DNA of 64,000 nucleotides from DASRHT01 sp035650355 (GCA_035650355.1 DASRHT010000029.1:1-64000); one strand, 5' to 3'; counted from the stretch's first letter, positions 25,344 to 34,428 are shown. Program-made: numbers and translations. Notes: generated from the letters alone by a model not told the origin.

Positions 25344-26621
25344 ATGGATTATCGGAAGATTACGTTACATAACGGACTGCGTTTGCTCGTTACCCCTATG
25401 CCGGGGATGCGTTCCGCCAGTGCCGCGTTCTTTTTTTCTATTGGTTCGCGCTATGAACCAGATCCTCTATCAGGAGTGTCGCACTTTATTGAGCATATGC
25501 TCTTTAAAGGCTCAAAACGTTATCCAACCGCCCGCCTGATCTCGGAGGCAATTGAGGGTGTGGGGGGAGTATTTAATGGCAGCACGGGGAAGGAGATCAC
25601 CGCGTATACGGCTCGCGTTCCAGCAGAATGTCTGTCCGTGGTGATAGAGACTCTGGCTGATATGATACGGAACCCGTTGTTTGACCCCGCCGAAATTGAG
25701 AAGGAGCGCGGAGTCATTATTGAGGAGCTGAGAGCTACTCAAGATGATCCGCAGGAGTGGGTGAATCTGCTGGTTGACGAGGTGATGTGGCCCAATCTCC
25801 CTTTGGGGCGAGACGATGCTGGCACTGTGGAGACCGTTTCGCGGCTCCAGCGCCACCAGATGCTGGATTACCTCAATGCCTGTTATCGGCCAGATTCGCT
25901 GGTGATCAGTATCGCCGGCAATGTTGACGAGCAGCAGATTGTTGAGCTTATCGGCGGCCTGTTCAATGATTGGGAAGCAGGAGTTGTGCCGGGATGGAAA
26001 GAGAGTTTGCCGCCACCATCTGCGTCACCTGTGCGTATGATTAAGAAAGCGACGGAACAAACGAATATCTGTCTCTCAACACTGGGTGCGGCCCACGTCA
26101 CTCCTGATTACTATGCCGTTTTGCTGATCAATGCTTTGCTCGGCGATGGCATGAGTTCGCGGCTATTCCAGTCGCTGCGCGAAGAGCAAGGGCTGGCGTA
26201 TGATATCGGAAGCTATTTCAATAGTTATCATGAAACAGGGAATTTTGTCGTGAGTGCTGGGATAGATCCCGCGCACACGGAAGAGGCGGTTGTCGCTATT
26301 ATTACCGAGCTTGAGCGGTTATGCAAAGAGCCGGTCCCGTTTGATGAGCTTGAACGAACCAGGGCCTATGTACGTGGTGGTATGCTTCTGGGCTTAGAAG
26401 GGACGCATCAGGTGGCATCCTGGTTGGGCAGCCAGGAATGCTTGAATAATCGGGTGCGCGACGTTGAAGAAGTGATACAGTCCATTAATGCCGTGACCGC
26501 ACAGGACATCCAACGGGTGGCGCAGACCTGTTTTGCCCCTCAATGGCGTCGTCTGGCAATTATTGGACCCGATGATATACGTCGGACAGGATACTTTGGG
26601 AAGTTGCTCGCAGGTGTGTAA
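25344..26621 (+). CDS. M16 (insulinase/processing-peptidase) zinc protease
   Basis: A 425-residue M16B peptidase with the inverted zinc motif His47-x2-Glu50-His51 in GVSHFIEHMLFKG and the downstream ligand Glu in EKERGVIIEELR (~127). Arg/Tyr features of the second half appear in DGMSSRLFQSLREEQGLAY. The length suits a single catalytic subunit of a homodimer. It lacks a signal peptide and is likely cytoplasmic. It probably heads an operon with the TPR, roadblock and ndk genes, with 23 bases between it and the TPR gene. Confidence 0.93.
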   Translation: MDYRKITLHNGLRLLVTPMPGMRSASAAFFFSIGSRYEPDPLSGVSHFIEHMLFKGSKRYPTARLISEAIEGVGGVFNGSTGKEITAYTARVPAECLSVVIETLADMIRNPLFDPAEIEKERGVIIEELRATQDDPQEWVNLLVDEVMWPNLPLGRDDAGTVETVSRLQRHQMLDYLNACYRPDSLVISIAGNVDEQQIVELIGGLFNDWEAGVVPGWKESLPPPSASPVRMIKKATEQTNICLSTLGAAHVTPDYYAVLLINALLGDGMSSRLFQSLREEQGLAYDIGSYFNSYHETGNFVVSAGIDPAHTEEAVVAIITELERLCKEPVPFDELERTRAYVRGGMLLGLEGTHQVASWLGSQECLNNRVRDVEEVIQSINAVTAQDIQRVAQTCFAPQWRRLAIIGPDDIRRTGYFGKLLAGV

Positions 26622-26644
26622 GCGGAAAGAGGAGACCAGGTTTT

Positions 26645-29098
26645 ATGGCACAAACAATGCTTCGCGACTATTTACAGGAGACTGAGGATGCGATTAGCGC
26701 CGGGCAGATCGATACTGCTCTCGCTAACTGCCAGTCCATTCTTGCCCGTTTTCCTGAATCGCTGGAGGCTCAACGTCTCCTCGGAGAGGTCCATCTGGCC
26801 CAGGGAAATCTGGAAGAAGCGCGGCATGCCTTTGATTGGGTGCTGACCAACGATCCAGAAAATGTGATTGCCTACTGTGATCGAGCCTTGATCAGCGAAC
26901 GTATGTCCGATTACGATACCGCGCTCGACTGCTACCAGCAAGCCTATGAGCTGAGCCGAGGCAACAGCCAGATCCGCCAGGAATTTAATCAACTGAGCGC
27001 CAAAACAGGCCAGCAGGGATTTATGTTCTCCCGGGCCGGTCTGGCGCGGCTCTATATGCGGGGCGACCTGTGGACTCAGGCTATGCAGGAATGGGATGCC
27101 GTCCTGACTACCACCCCTGATCGTCTGGATGCTCGTATCGGGCTGCTGGAGACCTACTGGCATGAAGGAATGTACAGTCAGGCTGAGCAGCAGGCGACGC
27201 AGATTCTCCAGGATGTTCCCGAATGCTTAAAAGCATTACTGCTGCTTGCCCATATTGTTTCTATGAAAAACATACAGCGGGCGCAAGAACTGCTGCTTCG
27301 AGTAGAGGCGCTCGACCCCGATCTGTTGATGGCGCAGGAGCTTTTTATGGATCGGGCAGCAGGGCAGTCCAACGAGCCATTTCTTGAATTACTGAAGAGG
27401 CCGCCCATCCATCTGGAACTTGCCAGTAGCGCGTCGCTGCCCAGAGTCCAGGCGGCCCCGCCAGCAGCTCCTGCGGCCTGGGAAAAAGAAGCTGCGCTCA
27501 ATGCAGAGAAGCCAGCAGGCTCCGGCGCCAACCACGGCCTCCTTGCTGAACCCTGGCAGACTTTCCAGGAAGCCCAGGCTTCTTTTGCCGCTGATGCTCC
27601 AAGGCAATTTGAGGCTGAACCTGCTCCCTGGGAGATCCCTACTGCTATGGACAACGCCAACGCTAAAGGCGCGAGCACATGGGAGGATGGAAAAGAGCCA
27701 CAACCGGCAACTGCTGCCGATCCCTGGGCCAATCCGTTCGCAGATCCGTTAGGCGCAGACCCCTCCGCCCCCCCTGCATGGCTGAGTATGCTCACACAGA
27801 GCGAGCGGGAGCAACTCACGGGCGCGATGACAAATCCTGCTCCGACTGAACAGCCCCTAACCCCGTCTCAACCGTCCGCCCCTCTCACCGGTTCAGGAGC
27901 GACCTGGGGCAGCGATACAAACTCGTCCAGTCCGCAGCCCGCAGTGCCAGCTTCTAGCTCGGGTACATCCTGGAAGGCAGAACCCGTTCCTGCCGCCAAC
28001 AACCAGGACACATCATCCTTTGGACCAGAATGGTTGAAGTCCCTGGGAGCAGCCGCGCTTGAAGAGGACGCCCCACTCTATCAACCTCCATCGCGGCCCG
28101 CTCAATCCGAACTACAACAAGAGACCGGCGAATTATGGAAGATAGTGGCGCAATCACAAACAGATGTGGCGCAGTCTGCCTCAGCAAATCCACCGGCTGA
28201 TGCGGCCCGAGAGAAGGCCGAGCAAAATTTCGTCACCACTCTAGAGGAACTGGAACAGAGCTTGCTTTCTCAAGGCTTTACTCAGTTAGAGCCGAATTCT
28301 CTAGCCTCAATTGCGCGTTCTCAAGGAGCTTCGCCCATCGCGAAAGCGGAACCAGATTTTTCCTCGACTGCCGTGTGGCCGGAAGAAGCCGAGCCGGATG
28401 CCGTAATATCATCGGCCCTGGCCGAACTCAGCGGTTTCGCACAGGACCCTGTTATTGGGACGCCAGCGATACCTCTTCAGCCATCAGGTGACGAAAATCG
28501 TACGCCAGCAGGTCCAGTATTCGAGCCAGCATCATCCTGGCAGCCGACTAATCCACCGCCTGCCAGCGTTCCTGGTCAGAGCGAGATTGTGCCGGGCCCG
28601 GTGTTCGAGCCAAAGCCTGCCCCGGCCAGTTCTCCTACCCCGGCACAGCCACCGAGCAGGTCAGCAAATCCATTCCTCGATAACGAGTTGGAGACAACGA
28701 TGCGTCGCCCTGCCGTTCGCTTGCAACCCATGCAACAAAAATTTGCTACGCCGCGTGAGCATCCAGGCTCATACGGCAGAGGGAGCCGTAGCGGCGAACG
28801 TATGGCGAAAAATATCGATGGTAGTGTCAGCTATCAAGAGTTGTTGCTCAAAGGGTATCAATATCAGCTTGCTGGCGATTATGATGATGCCATGCAGGCG
28901 TATCGTGTCATTATACGGAGCGCCCCCGAATTGCTCAGTGAAGTCGTCAGCAATGTGCGCGCTCTGCTCAAACTAGCCCCGAACTATTCGGCGGGCTATC
29001 GTGTATTGGGTGATGCCTATATGCGCCAGGGGGAGTACTTGCAGGCAATGGAAGCCTATAACAAGGCCCTCACAATGGCGAAAAAGGCAAGAAGCTAG
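26645..29098 (+). CDS. Large TPR protein with disordered centre
   Basis: An 817-residue protein. Residues ~1-235 hold several TPR-like helical repeats (SLEAQRLLGEVHLAQGNLEE, DYDTALDCYQQAYELS, EGMYSQAEQQATQIL). Residues ~250-720 are low-complexity Pro/Ala/Ser/Gln with scattered Trp (PWANPFAD, EPWQTF). Residues ~735-817 hold two more TPRs (QLAGDYDDAMQAYRVIIR, MRQGEYLQAMEAYNKAL). It is probably a scaffold. The roadblock gene starts 19 bases downstream. Partner and pathway are unknown. Confidence 0.85.
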   Translation: MAQTMLRDYLQETEDAISAGQIDTALANCQSILARFPESLEAQRLLGEVHLAQGNLEEARHAFDWVLTNDPENVIAYCDRALISERMSDYDTALDCYQQAYELSRGNSQIRQEFNQLSAKTGQQGFMFSRAGLARLYMRGDLWTQAMQEWDAVLTTTPDRLDARIGLLETYWHEGMYSQAEQQATQILQDVPECLKALLLLAHIVSMKNIQRAQELLLRVEALDPDLLMAQELFMDRAAGQSNEPFLELLKRPPIHLELASSASLPRVQAAPPAAPAAWEKEAALNAEKPAGSGANHGLLAEPWQTFQEAQASFAADAPRQFEAEPAPWEIPTAMDNANAKGASTWEDGKEPQPATAADPWANPFADPLGADPSAPPAWLSMLTQSEREQLTGAMTNPAPTEQPLTPSQPSAPLTGSGATWGSDTNSSSPQPAVPASSSGTSWKAEPVPAANNQDTSSFGPEWLKSLGAAALEEDAPLYQPPSRPAQSELQQETGELWKIVAQSQTDVAQSASANPPADAAREKAEQNFVTTLEELEQSLLSQGFTQLEPNSLASIARSQGASPIAKAEPDFSSTAVWPEEAEPDAVISSALAELSGFAQDPVIGTPAIPLQPSGDENRTPAGPVFEPASSWQPTNPPPASVPGQSEIVPGPVFEPKPAPASSPTPAQPPSRSANPFLDNELETTMRRPAVRLQPMQQKFATPREHPGSYGRGSRSGERMAKNIDGSVSYQELLLKGYQYQLAGDYDDAMQAYRVIIRSAPELLSEVVSNVRALLKLAPNYSAGYRVLGDAYMRQGEYLQAMEAYNKALTMAKKARS

Positions 29099-29117
29099 AA
29101 GCTAAAGGAGCCACCGC

Positions 29118-29465
29118 GTGGAAACTATTTTGCAACGCTTAACCGACCTGGATGAGGTGCAGAACGCGCTTCTTGTTGGTAAGGACGGTCTAATTGTCGC
29201 TGGCACGATGCACAGCGAGGACGACGAAATGGTCGGGGCCATGTCGGCTGCCGCTTTTGGCTCCATCACCAGCTATACAGCGAAGATTCATCATGGCGAC
29301 GCTCACCACGTCGTTATTGAGACCAGCAAAGGAACCATCCAGGTGGAAGAAGCCGGGGACCTCATTCTTATTGTCACTACGCGCAGCAGCGGTAATACCG
29401 GACGCGTGCGCCTGGAGATGAAGAAGGTCTGCCGTCAGGTCGCACAGATGGTTGCAAGCTACTAA
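29118..29465 (+). CDS. Roadblock/LC7 (MglB-type) domain protein
   Basis: A 115-residue single roadblock domain: LTDLDEVQNALLVGKDGLIVAG, MSAAAFGSI, QVEEAGDLILIVTTRS and GRVRLEMKKVCRQVA. Roadblock proteins regulate small GTPases (MglB is the GAP of MglA) or form dimeric scaffolds. No MglA/Ras-like GTPase is present in the window. GTG 29118 follows AAAGGAG. It sits between a TPR scaffold and ndk, which makes a nucleotide or GTPase link worth considering (inference). Confidence 0.88.
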   Translation: METILQRLTDLDEVQNALLVGKDGLIVAGTMHSEDDEMVGAMSAAAFGSITSYTAKIHHGDAHHVVIETSKGTIQVEEAGDLILIVTTRSSGNTGRVRLEMKKVCRQVAQMVASY

Positions 29466-29496
29466 AAAGTTACGAAAAAGGAGATTTTTTTCATAT

Positions 29497-29961
29497 ATGG
29501 AACGCACCCTGGTATTGTTGAAGCCCGATGCGGTGCAGCGTGACCTCGTCGGTGAGATTATCGCACGCCTGGAGCGCAAGGGGCTGAAGCTGGTTGGCTT
29601 AAAAATGATGCGCCTGTCCGATGCTCTGCTGAACGAGCATTACAGCCATCTTGTTGGGCGTGACTTCTTCCCCGAGGTCAAATCGTTTATGCAGCTTACG
29701 CCTGTAATCGCCTGTTGCTGGCAGGGAACGGATAGCGTCAATACCGTTCGCACGCTCTGTGGCATCACCAAAGCCCGCGAGGCCGCACCGGGTACGATTC
29801 GCGGCGAATTCGCCATGAGCGTGCAGGCCAACCTGATCCACTGCTCCGACTCGCTGGAGACCGCCGGGATCGAGGTCGAGCGTTTCTTCAAAGCTGAAGA
29901 ACTCTTTGACTACCCCGACATCCTGGAGGGCTATGTTTACTCCTCTCGCGAACGAGAATAA
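29497..29961 (+). CDS. ndk: Nucleoside-diphosphate kinase
   Basis: A 154-residue NDK. It transfers the gamma phosphate between nucleotides through a phosphohistidine. Visible are MERTLVLLKPDAVQRDLVGE (Lys in KPD), FFPEVKSFMQ, VRTLCG, REAAPGTIRGEF and the active His in NLIHCSDS; the usual Gly after His is Cys. The segment CCWQGTDSVNTVR replaces the common WEGxNAV. All nucleotide-binding residues I can place are present, so it should be active. AAAGGAGA lies before ATG 29497. It is the last gene of the M16-TPR-roadblock cluster. Confidence 0.95.
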   Translation: MERTLVLLKPDAVQRDLVGEIIARLERKGLKLVGLKMMRLSDALLNEHYSHLVGRDFFPEVKSFMQLTPVIACCWQGTDSVNTVRTLCGITKAREAAPGTIRGEFAMSVQANLIHCSDSLETAGIEVERFFKAEELFDYPDILEGYVYSSRERE

Positions 29962-29987
29962 CGCCCTCGCATACTAATGCTGCTCGC

Positions 29988-30020
29988 CTGGTAGAGGCTG
30001 ATGTATTGCGCCTCTACCAG
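29988..30020. terminator. Hairpin after ndk
   Basis: CTGGTAGAGGC (29988-29998) pairs perfectly with GCCTCTACCAG (30010-30020). The stem is 11 bp, with no T-run. It lies between ndk and the convergent cysteine-rich gene. Confidence 0.55.
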
Positions 30021-30066
30021 CGCATCGACGCTGTAAGGGAACAAGCAATCTTCCACCGCACCCCCA

Positions 30067-30357
30067 TTAATACAGAGGCACCGCCGTTTCTTCCGTTGGC
30101 TCAGCCTGGGCCGCTGTCTTCTTCTGGTCGGAGTTTTTATTGGCGAGTCGCCAGCAACATGACTTGCTGCGGAAGCATTTATCTTGCTCTTCCGCGGTCA
30201 CGGGAGGAGTTCCTTTGAGACAAAAAACCTGATACATCGGTTCGCCCGCGGCAACGTCGTTGCACGGGAACCAGCGTTCACGATAGAACGGACAAGCGTT
30301 TTTGTGCTTCCGCCAGTTTGAATTTTCTGATGGATGAGTTTCTATAGTGCCTGCCAA
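30067..30357 (-). CDS. Small cysteine-rich protein, TTG start
   Basis: A 96-residue hydrophilic protein with seven cysteines arranged NACPFYRERWFPC, VFCLKGTPPVTAEEQDKC and KSCCW, followed by a charged tail. The tight Cys/Trp/Pro pattern argues for a folded, metal- or disulfide-stabilised domain. I do not recognise the family. The TTG at 30357 has GGAAGGA ~8 bases upstream, and no ATG fits the frame. A short minus-strand gene opposite nothing else; it is convergent with ndk. Confidence 0.65.
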   Translation of the reverse strand: MAGTIETHPSENSNWRKHKNACPFYRERWFPCNDVAAGEPMYQVFCLKGTPPVTAEEQDKCFRSKSCCWRLANKNSDQKKTAAQAEPTEETAVPLY

Positions 30358-30457
30358 GCAGGTATCCTTCCTATTCGTCTGGTACGTGCTCTACTATGAG
30401 AATAATATGTTGAACGTAGTATACCATATCGCTTTTGTAGCAATAGGGATAAGACTA

Positions 30458-30486
30458 CAGACAAATCACGATCTTCATGGTATAAT
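30458..30486 (+). promoter_or_regulatory. Promoter of the CPBP protease gene
   Basis: CAGACA (30458-30463), 17-base spacer, perfect TATAAT (30481-30486). The transcript would start near 30492, giving a ~24-base leader before GTG 30516, which argues against the upstream TTG at 30486. Confidence 0.65.
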
Positions 30487-30515
30487 TGAACACGAAAAAA
30501 AGGGGGAAGTTCCTG

Positions 30516-31277
30516 GTGGCACAGAAGCGTAACGAAGCTTTCTGGACGATTCAGCAAACATTCACTGGCATTCTCTTCACACTGGTTCCTTGGATTGCGT
30601 TTGCTCTGGGTCTTTCGCTGTTAAGCCCGAGGCCGACGCGTGCCGGGACGTTACCGCCGCAGGTGGATCTCACCAACGCTATTATCGTCTTTATCTTTTC
30701 GGCCTTGATCGAAGGCGCATTTCTGATCGCACCATTTTACTTTGCCAGTCGCGCTTTCCGTTCAACCACTCACCGTACACGCTCAACATTCGAGGCGCTG
30801 GGTTTTAGAGGTTTTAATGCCGGAAGCGCTCTCTTCTGGATTATACTGCTCTTTTTCGCGGTATTGATAACCAATGCTCTCTACCAGGAAATTATCAATG
30901 CGCTGCACCTGCCTCTTCAGACCAATGACCAGGTGATCCTGGAACAGGCCAAAAATGCGCCTCTTACTACCTATGCCACCCTGCTTGCTGGAGTGGTTGT
31001 AGCGCCTTTTTGTGAGGAGATATTTTTTCGGGGCTTTGTTTTTCCTGGCCTGTTGGGTGGGATGCCGCTGGGATGGGCAATTGTTTTAAGTTCTCTCATC
31101 TTTGCCGTTGCGCACGCCGATCCAGGCTCGTTCGCTGTGCTTTTTGTAATCGGGCTGGCTCTGGCATTTTTACGCTGGCATACGCGCTCAATCTGGCCTG
31201 GTATGCTTTTGCACCTGCTCAACAATGGCATTGGCGTACTTTTGATCGTGCTCACAATGCAGGGGATTATCCGTTAG
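30516..31277 (+). CDS. CPBP-family intramembrane metalloprotease
   Basis: A 253-residue polytopic protein of the CAAX-protease/bacteriocin-processing (ABI) family. Motif 1 is APFCEEIFFRGFVFPGL (the Glu-Glu and Arg of EExxxR), motif 2 is FAVAHADPG, and motif 3 is LHLLNNGIGV. The helices are arranged as in Rce1/MroQ-type enzymes. The substrate is unknown. GTG 30516 with GGGGGAAG upstream is preferred, and the promoter position supports it. Its stop overlaps the convergent membrane-protein gene by 4 bases. Confidence 0.9.
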   Translation: MAQKRNEAFWTIQQTFTGILFTLVPWIAFALGLSLLSPRPTRAGTLPPQVDLTNAIIVFIFSALIEGAFLIAPFYFASRAFRSTTHRTRSTFEALGFRGFNAGSALFWIILLFFAVLITNALYQEIINALHLPLQTNDQVILEQAKNAPLTTYATLLAGVVVAPFCEEIFFRGFVFPGLLGGMPLGWAIVLSSLIFAVAHADPGSFAVLFVIGLALAFLRWHTRSIWPGMLLHLLNNGIGVLLIVLTMQGIIR

Positions 31278-32119
31278 TCAGGCGCGGTCAGCCTGATCTC
31301 CCCCTGCACGATGCGCAAAATGCCGAGCAGGACGCTAAGCAGCATCACCTGGGTATAGAAGAAATTGGCGTCAGGCGTGATTGCGCCTGGAATCGCCAGA
31401 ATGAGCAGGATGACCGGAGCGAGGCCAAAGAGGAAGGTTGGGCCGGGCTGCGTTTTCCAGCAAGAGGGGCGTAGCCACCAGACGAGGAGACAAAGATAGA
31501 GGGTGACCCCGGCTATCGTACTTTCAAGTTTGCTTAAAGAGCGGTCCTCCGCTGGGATGAGCAGGAAAATCAGGATGATGATGCAGCCGCCGATAATGGG
31601 GGCGAAGCGGAAAAAGAGCGTATCCCAGCGCCGTACTGAGGTGCGAGTGATCGAGAAGCAGATATAAGCTCCGAGCAGTGCGCTATTCGTGGCGGCATTT
31701 AAGTGGGCAATAATCGGCGACTGAGGGTCCACGGGAAGCAGGCTCAATAGATAACTGATGCCTGTTAGGAAGCCCCAGGTACACCCAAAAATGCCCCCAA
31801 TACGTATCCAGGGCGAGCGAGCGCGGGTGATAACAGCAATCCAGCCGCCTGACAGCAGCACTATATACGATAGCAGTATCCATTCGCCCGCGTAGTATTT
31901 GTTCATCCAGCCCTCGGTCAACAGTGTCGCTGCGCTCAACCCAACTACAAGCGTTAATCCAAAAATGAGAATAAAGCGCGGCGTCCAGATAATGGGCGAT
32001 TGCGTGGCGGTGATGAGCTTGCCAGACGGTAATTCTGGCATAGCGATAGCCGCCCCATCGGCGATGCTGGCTATCTTGTAATCTTGATCCTCTGTGGATT
32101 GTGCGGTGCTGTCGGTCAT
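31274..32119 (-). CDS. Polytopic membrane protein, unknown family
   Basis: A 281-residue protein. A polar N-terminus (1-45) is followed by about eight membrane helices, short loops and few charged residues inside the membrane. Conserved-looking elements are WTPRFILIFGLTLVVGLSA and FGLAPVILLILAIPGA. I see no catalytic motif. GAGGAAAAG lies before ATG 32119. It shares its strand with the downstream glycosyltransferase and radical SAM genes but is not obviously co-transcribed. Confidence 0.75.
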   Translation of the reverse strand: MTDSTAQSTEDQDYKIASIADGAAIAMPELPSGKLITATQSPIIWTPRFILIFGLTLVVGLSAATLLTEGWMNKYYAGEWILLSYIVLLSGGWIAVITRARSPWIRIGGIFGCTWGFLTGISYLLSLLPVDPQSPIIAHLNAATNSALLGAYICFSITRTSVRRWDTLFFRFAPIIGGCIIILIFLLIPAEDRSLSKLESTIAGVTLYLCLLVWWLRPSCWKTQPGPTFLFGLAPVILLILAIPGAITPDANFFYTQVMLLSVLLGILRIVQGEIRLTAPD

Positions 32120-32212
32120 ACAGGGCTTTTCCTCGTTGTGATGATCTCTTCTTGAAACGAATAACTTCTTTAGTTGGGTACAAATAGCTAAACAGTCCTT
32201 CGTATACTAAAA

Positions 32213-32896
32213 TTATCTAATATCAAGGTACATTTGTTGCAGCCGGACCGGAGAGACACCACAACGGTAAAGCACGCGCAGGTACCACATAAAAAGCACG
32301 CTGCGCAGCAATCCGATCTTCTCATGTCGTCGCGCCGAAGTGGTGACGTACTGAGGCAACAAGACGAACTTGCCAATGCTACGGAGCCGAACAATAATTG
32401 CCAGATCTTCCATCAATGGCTGCTCAGGATAGCCATGAATGGCTCTGAAGCTGGTCGCGCGTATAAAATATGCCTGGTCCCCGGTGAAAATATTGGACAG
32501 GCGTGAGCGCAGATTGGTTGTCCAGGCCACGCAGCGATAGGCCAGACTCGCCTCGTCAAATTTGATGCGAAATGCCCCTCCAACTATCTCTGGCTTTTTC
32601 AGCGTGTACTCAATCGCTTGCAAGGCATGAGCAGGCAACCTGGTATCGGCATGTAGAAAAATAAAAATATCGCCATATGCAACGGCGGCCCCTGCATTCA
32701 TCTGGCTTGCGCGGCCACGGGGGGCGGAAATAACCCTCCCATAACGTTGGGCAATAGCAACCGTGTTATCAGTGCTGCCTCCATCAACAATGAGCACTTC
32801 ACAATCATTCTGCGTACAGTGTTCCATCAAGGAACTGAGCTGGGTCTCAAGCACTGCTTCTTCATTCAAAACCGGGATGATGATCGAAAAACGCAC
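32213..32896 (-). CDS. GT2 glycosyltransferase, TIGR04283-like
   Basis: A 227-residue GT-A enzyme: RFSIIIPVLNEEAVLE, EVLIVDGGSTDNT, SAPRGRASQMNAGA, the metal-binding DxD-like FLHADTRLP, GGAFRIKF and QPLMEDLAIIVRLRSIG. This pattern matches the TIGR04283 family, described in databases as radical-SAM/selenodomain-associated transferases. The sugar and acceptor are unknown. GTG 32896 has AGGAAAGG ~6 bases before; ATG 32929 is a weaker choice. The gene upstream on the same strand encodes a radical SAM enzyme. Confidence 0.85.
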   Translation of the reverse strand: MRFSIIIPVLNEEAVLETQLSSLMEHCTQNDCEVLIVDGGSTDNTVAIAQRYGRVISAPRGRASQMNAGAAVAYGDIFIFLHADTRLPAHALQAIEYTLKKPEIVGGAFRIKFDEASLAYRCVAWTTNLRSRLSNIFTGDQAYFIRATSFRAIHGYPEQPLMEDLAIIVRLRSIGKFVLLPQYVTTSARRHEKIGLLRSVLFMWYLRVLYRCGVSPVRLQQMYLDIR

Positions 32897-32939
32897 GACG
32901 ATGCCCTTTCCTAAGCGAACAATAGCCATCAACGAATAA

Positions 32940-32960
32940 AGGCGATCTAATGGATCGCCT
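32940..32960 (-). terminator. Terminator between the radical SAM and glycosyltransferase genes
   Basis: AGGCGATC (32940-32947) and GATCGCCT (32953-32960) form an 8 bp stem with a 5-base loop. On the minus strand it is followed by TTTATT. It suggests the two genes are at least partly separated. Confidence 0.6.
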
Positions 32961-32994
32961 CAATACTTACGAATATTTTACCGTATATAAGCAA

Positions 32995-34428
32995 TCATTG
33001 CACGATTGGTTGTTGTGGTTTTCCTCTGCGCACGGGCAGGGGAACGAACGCGCTCTCCTGCGCATGGGGCTGAGCCGGGCGCATTTTCGCGTTCAGCGCG
33101 CAAAATGACATCACGCCTCTTGGGGACGCGTTATGGAAACAGCAGCGCTCGATCCGGCTCATATCGATATCGCTTTCGTCCATAAACGGTTTGACAAAAA
33201 GGGTGAGCGTCTTGCGGCTCGTCCAGAACGACGGATCGGCGCCAATATGCGGCCAGAGCGTTTTTATCAGTTTGAGGCTGCCGCCGATATTGGTGACGAT
33301 TTGTGGCAGGACTGCCGCTCTTCCTCGTGTAAGCATGCGCAGGGTCATATTGGGACGCGGCCCCATCACCTCCATAAATTCTTGCAAGGTGAAATTTGGC
33401 GCGATAGGTTTGTAGCCTGTTTTAGTATGTTTGAGCAAGGTGAACGTGTTGCATAGCGGTGAACCTTCGCCAACCGGGAAGAAGAGATCCTGTGATATGC
33501 CCGTTTGCTCTTCGATTAGTTTGAGGATCTCCGGCATGCGCAGCTTACGTGGCGCGGGATTGTCTGCCGCATTGGCGTTGCCCTCCACGTTGCCAATTTC
33601 GAAGCGGCCAAAGGGCGTTGCGGCCTGGAATGCGATGGCGCAGACGGTGCCGGGATGTTGCCAGGCGAAGTGAATCACCTGCTGAATCTGGTCCGTGTTG
33701 AGGCCATCGTAGAGGGAGACAGCCAGGGTTGAGGGAAGTTTGACCCGTTCCAACGCTGCGACGGCTTTCTCGCGTACCTCCCAGAGATCCTCGCCGCGCA
33801 GTCGCTGAATATCCTGTGGGCGTGTGCTATCAAACTGCAAATAGACGGAGGTGAAGCCCCAGGAGGCGAGCTTTTCGGCAAAATCTGCCTCTCGCGCCAG
33901 GCGAATGCCGTTGCTCACCATTTCTAGCTGGCCGAAGCCCTTGCGTTTGACCATAGCCGCGATTTGGTCCAGGTCTTTACGGATCGATGGCTCGCCGCCG
34001 GATATCTGTAACGAGATACCCTTCCCTTCAATCGCGATAAGCTGGTCCAGGCGCATCTCAATCTCGTCTAACGAGTAATCGCGCTCCCCAGGGCTGGAAT
34101 AGGCGTAGCACATGGGGCAGGTCAGATTGCAACGCTCGGTCACTTCCAGGATAGCCAGTCCGGCTGGCTTGCGCAGCGGAAAAGGGGAAAGTCCTCTGGA
34201 AATATCGGTATCGCCACCATCCCCGTAGCGCTCGATCAGCAGCTTTTCCACCTGAAACGATTTGCGATAGAATGCGGCGTGATAGCCAAGATCGGTCTCC
34301 GCTCTTCCATGTGTGGGGCAGGTCCGTGTAAAGAAAACCTGCTCATTCTCATGCGCTTCATACGTGGCAGGAACGATCTCGCCACATATTGAGCAGATGC
34401 TGCGCGTCTGTTTAAGGATTTCGCTCAA
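32995..34428 (-). CDS. Radical SAM enzyme of the MJ0619/Tes (tetraether synthase) type
   Basis: A 477-residue protein. The N-terminus carries a cysteine knuckle SICSICGEIVPA and TCPTHGRAE (Cys12, Cys15, Cys37, His40). The radical SAM cluster is Cys100-x3-Cys104-x2-Cys107 in ERCNLTCPMCYA, followed by LQISGGEPSIRKDL. The C-terminus has a third Cys group, RCCFHNASPRGVMSFCALN (~429-447). This three-part layout is that of the MJ0619 family, which includes archaeal tetraether lipid synthase Tes (C-C coupling of lipid tails) and pterin methylases. The exact reaction is unknown. TTG 34428 follows AGGGGGAG. Confidence 0.82.
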   Translation of the reverse strand: MSEILKQTRSICSICGEIVPATYEAHENEQVFFTRTCPTHGRAETDLGYHAAFYRKSFQVEKLLIERYGDGGDTDISRGLSPFPLRKPAGLAILEVTERCNLTCPMCYAYSSPGERDYSLDEIEMRLDQLIAIEGKGISLQISGGEPSIRKDLDQIAAMVKRKGFGQLEMVSNGIRLAREADFAEKLASWGFTSVYLQFDSTRPQDIQRLRGEDLWEVREKAVAALERVKLPSTLAVSLYDGLNTDQIQQVIHFAWQHPGTVCAIAFQAATPFGRFEIGNVEGNANAADNPAPRKLRMPEILKLIEEQTGISQDLFFPVGEGSPLCNTFTLLKHTKTGYKPIAPNFTLQEFMEVMGPRPNMTLRMLTRGRAAVLPQIVTNIGGSLKLIKTLWPHIGADPSFWTSRKTLTLFVKPFMDESDIDMSRIERCCFHNASPRGVMSFCALNAKMRPAQPHAQESAFVPLPVRRGKPQQPIVQ

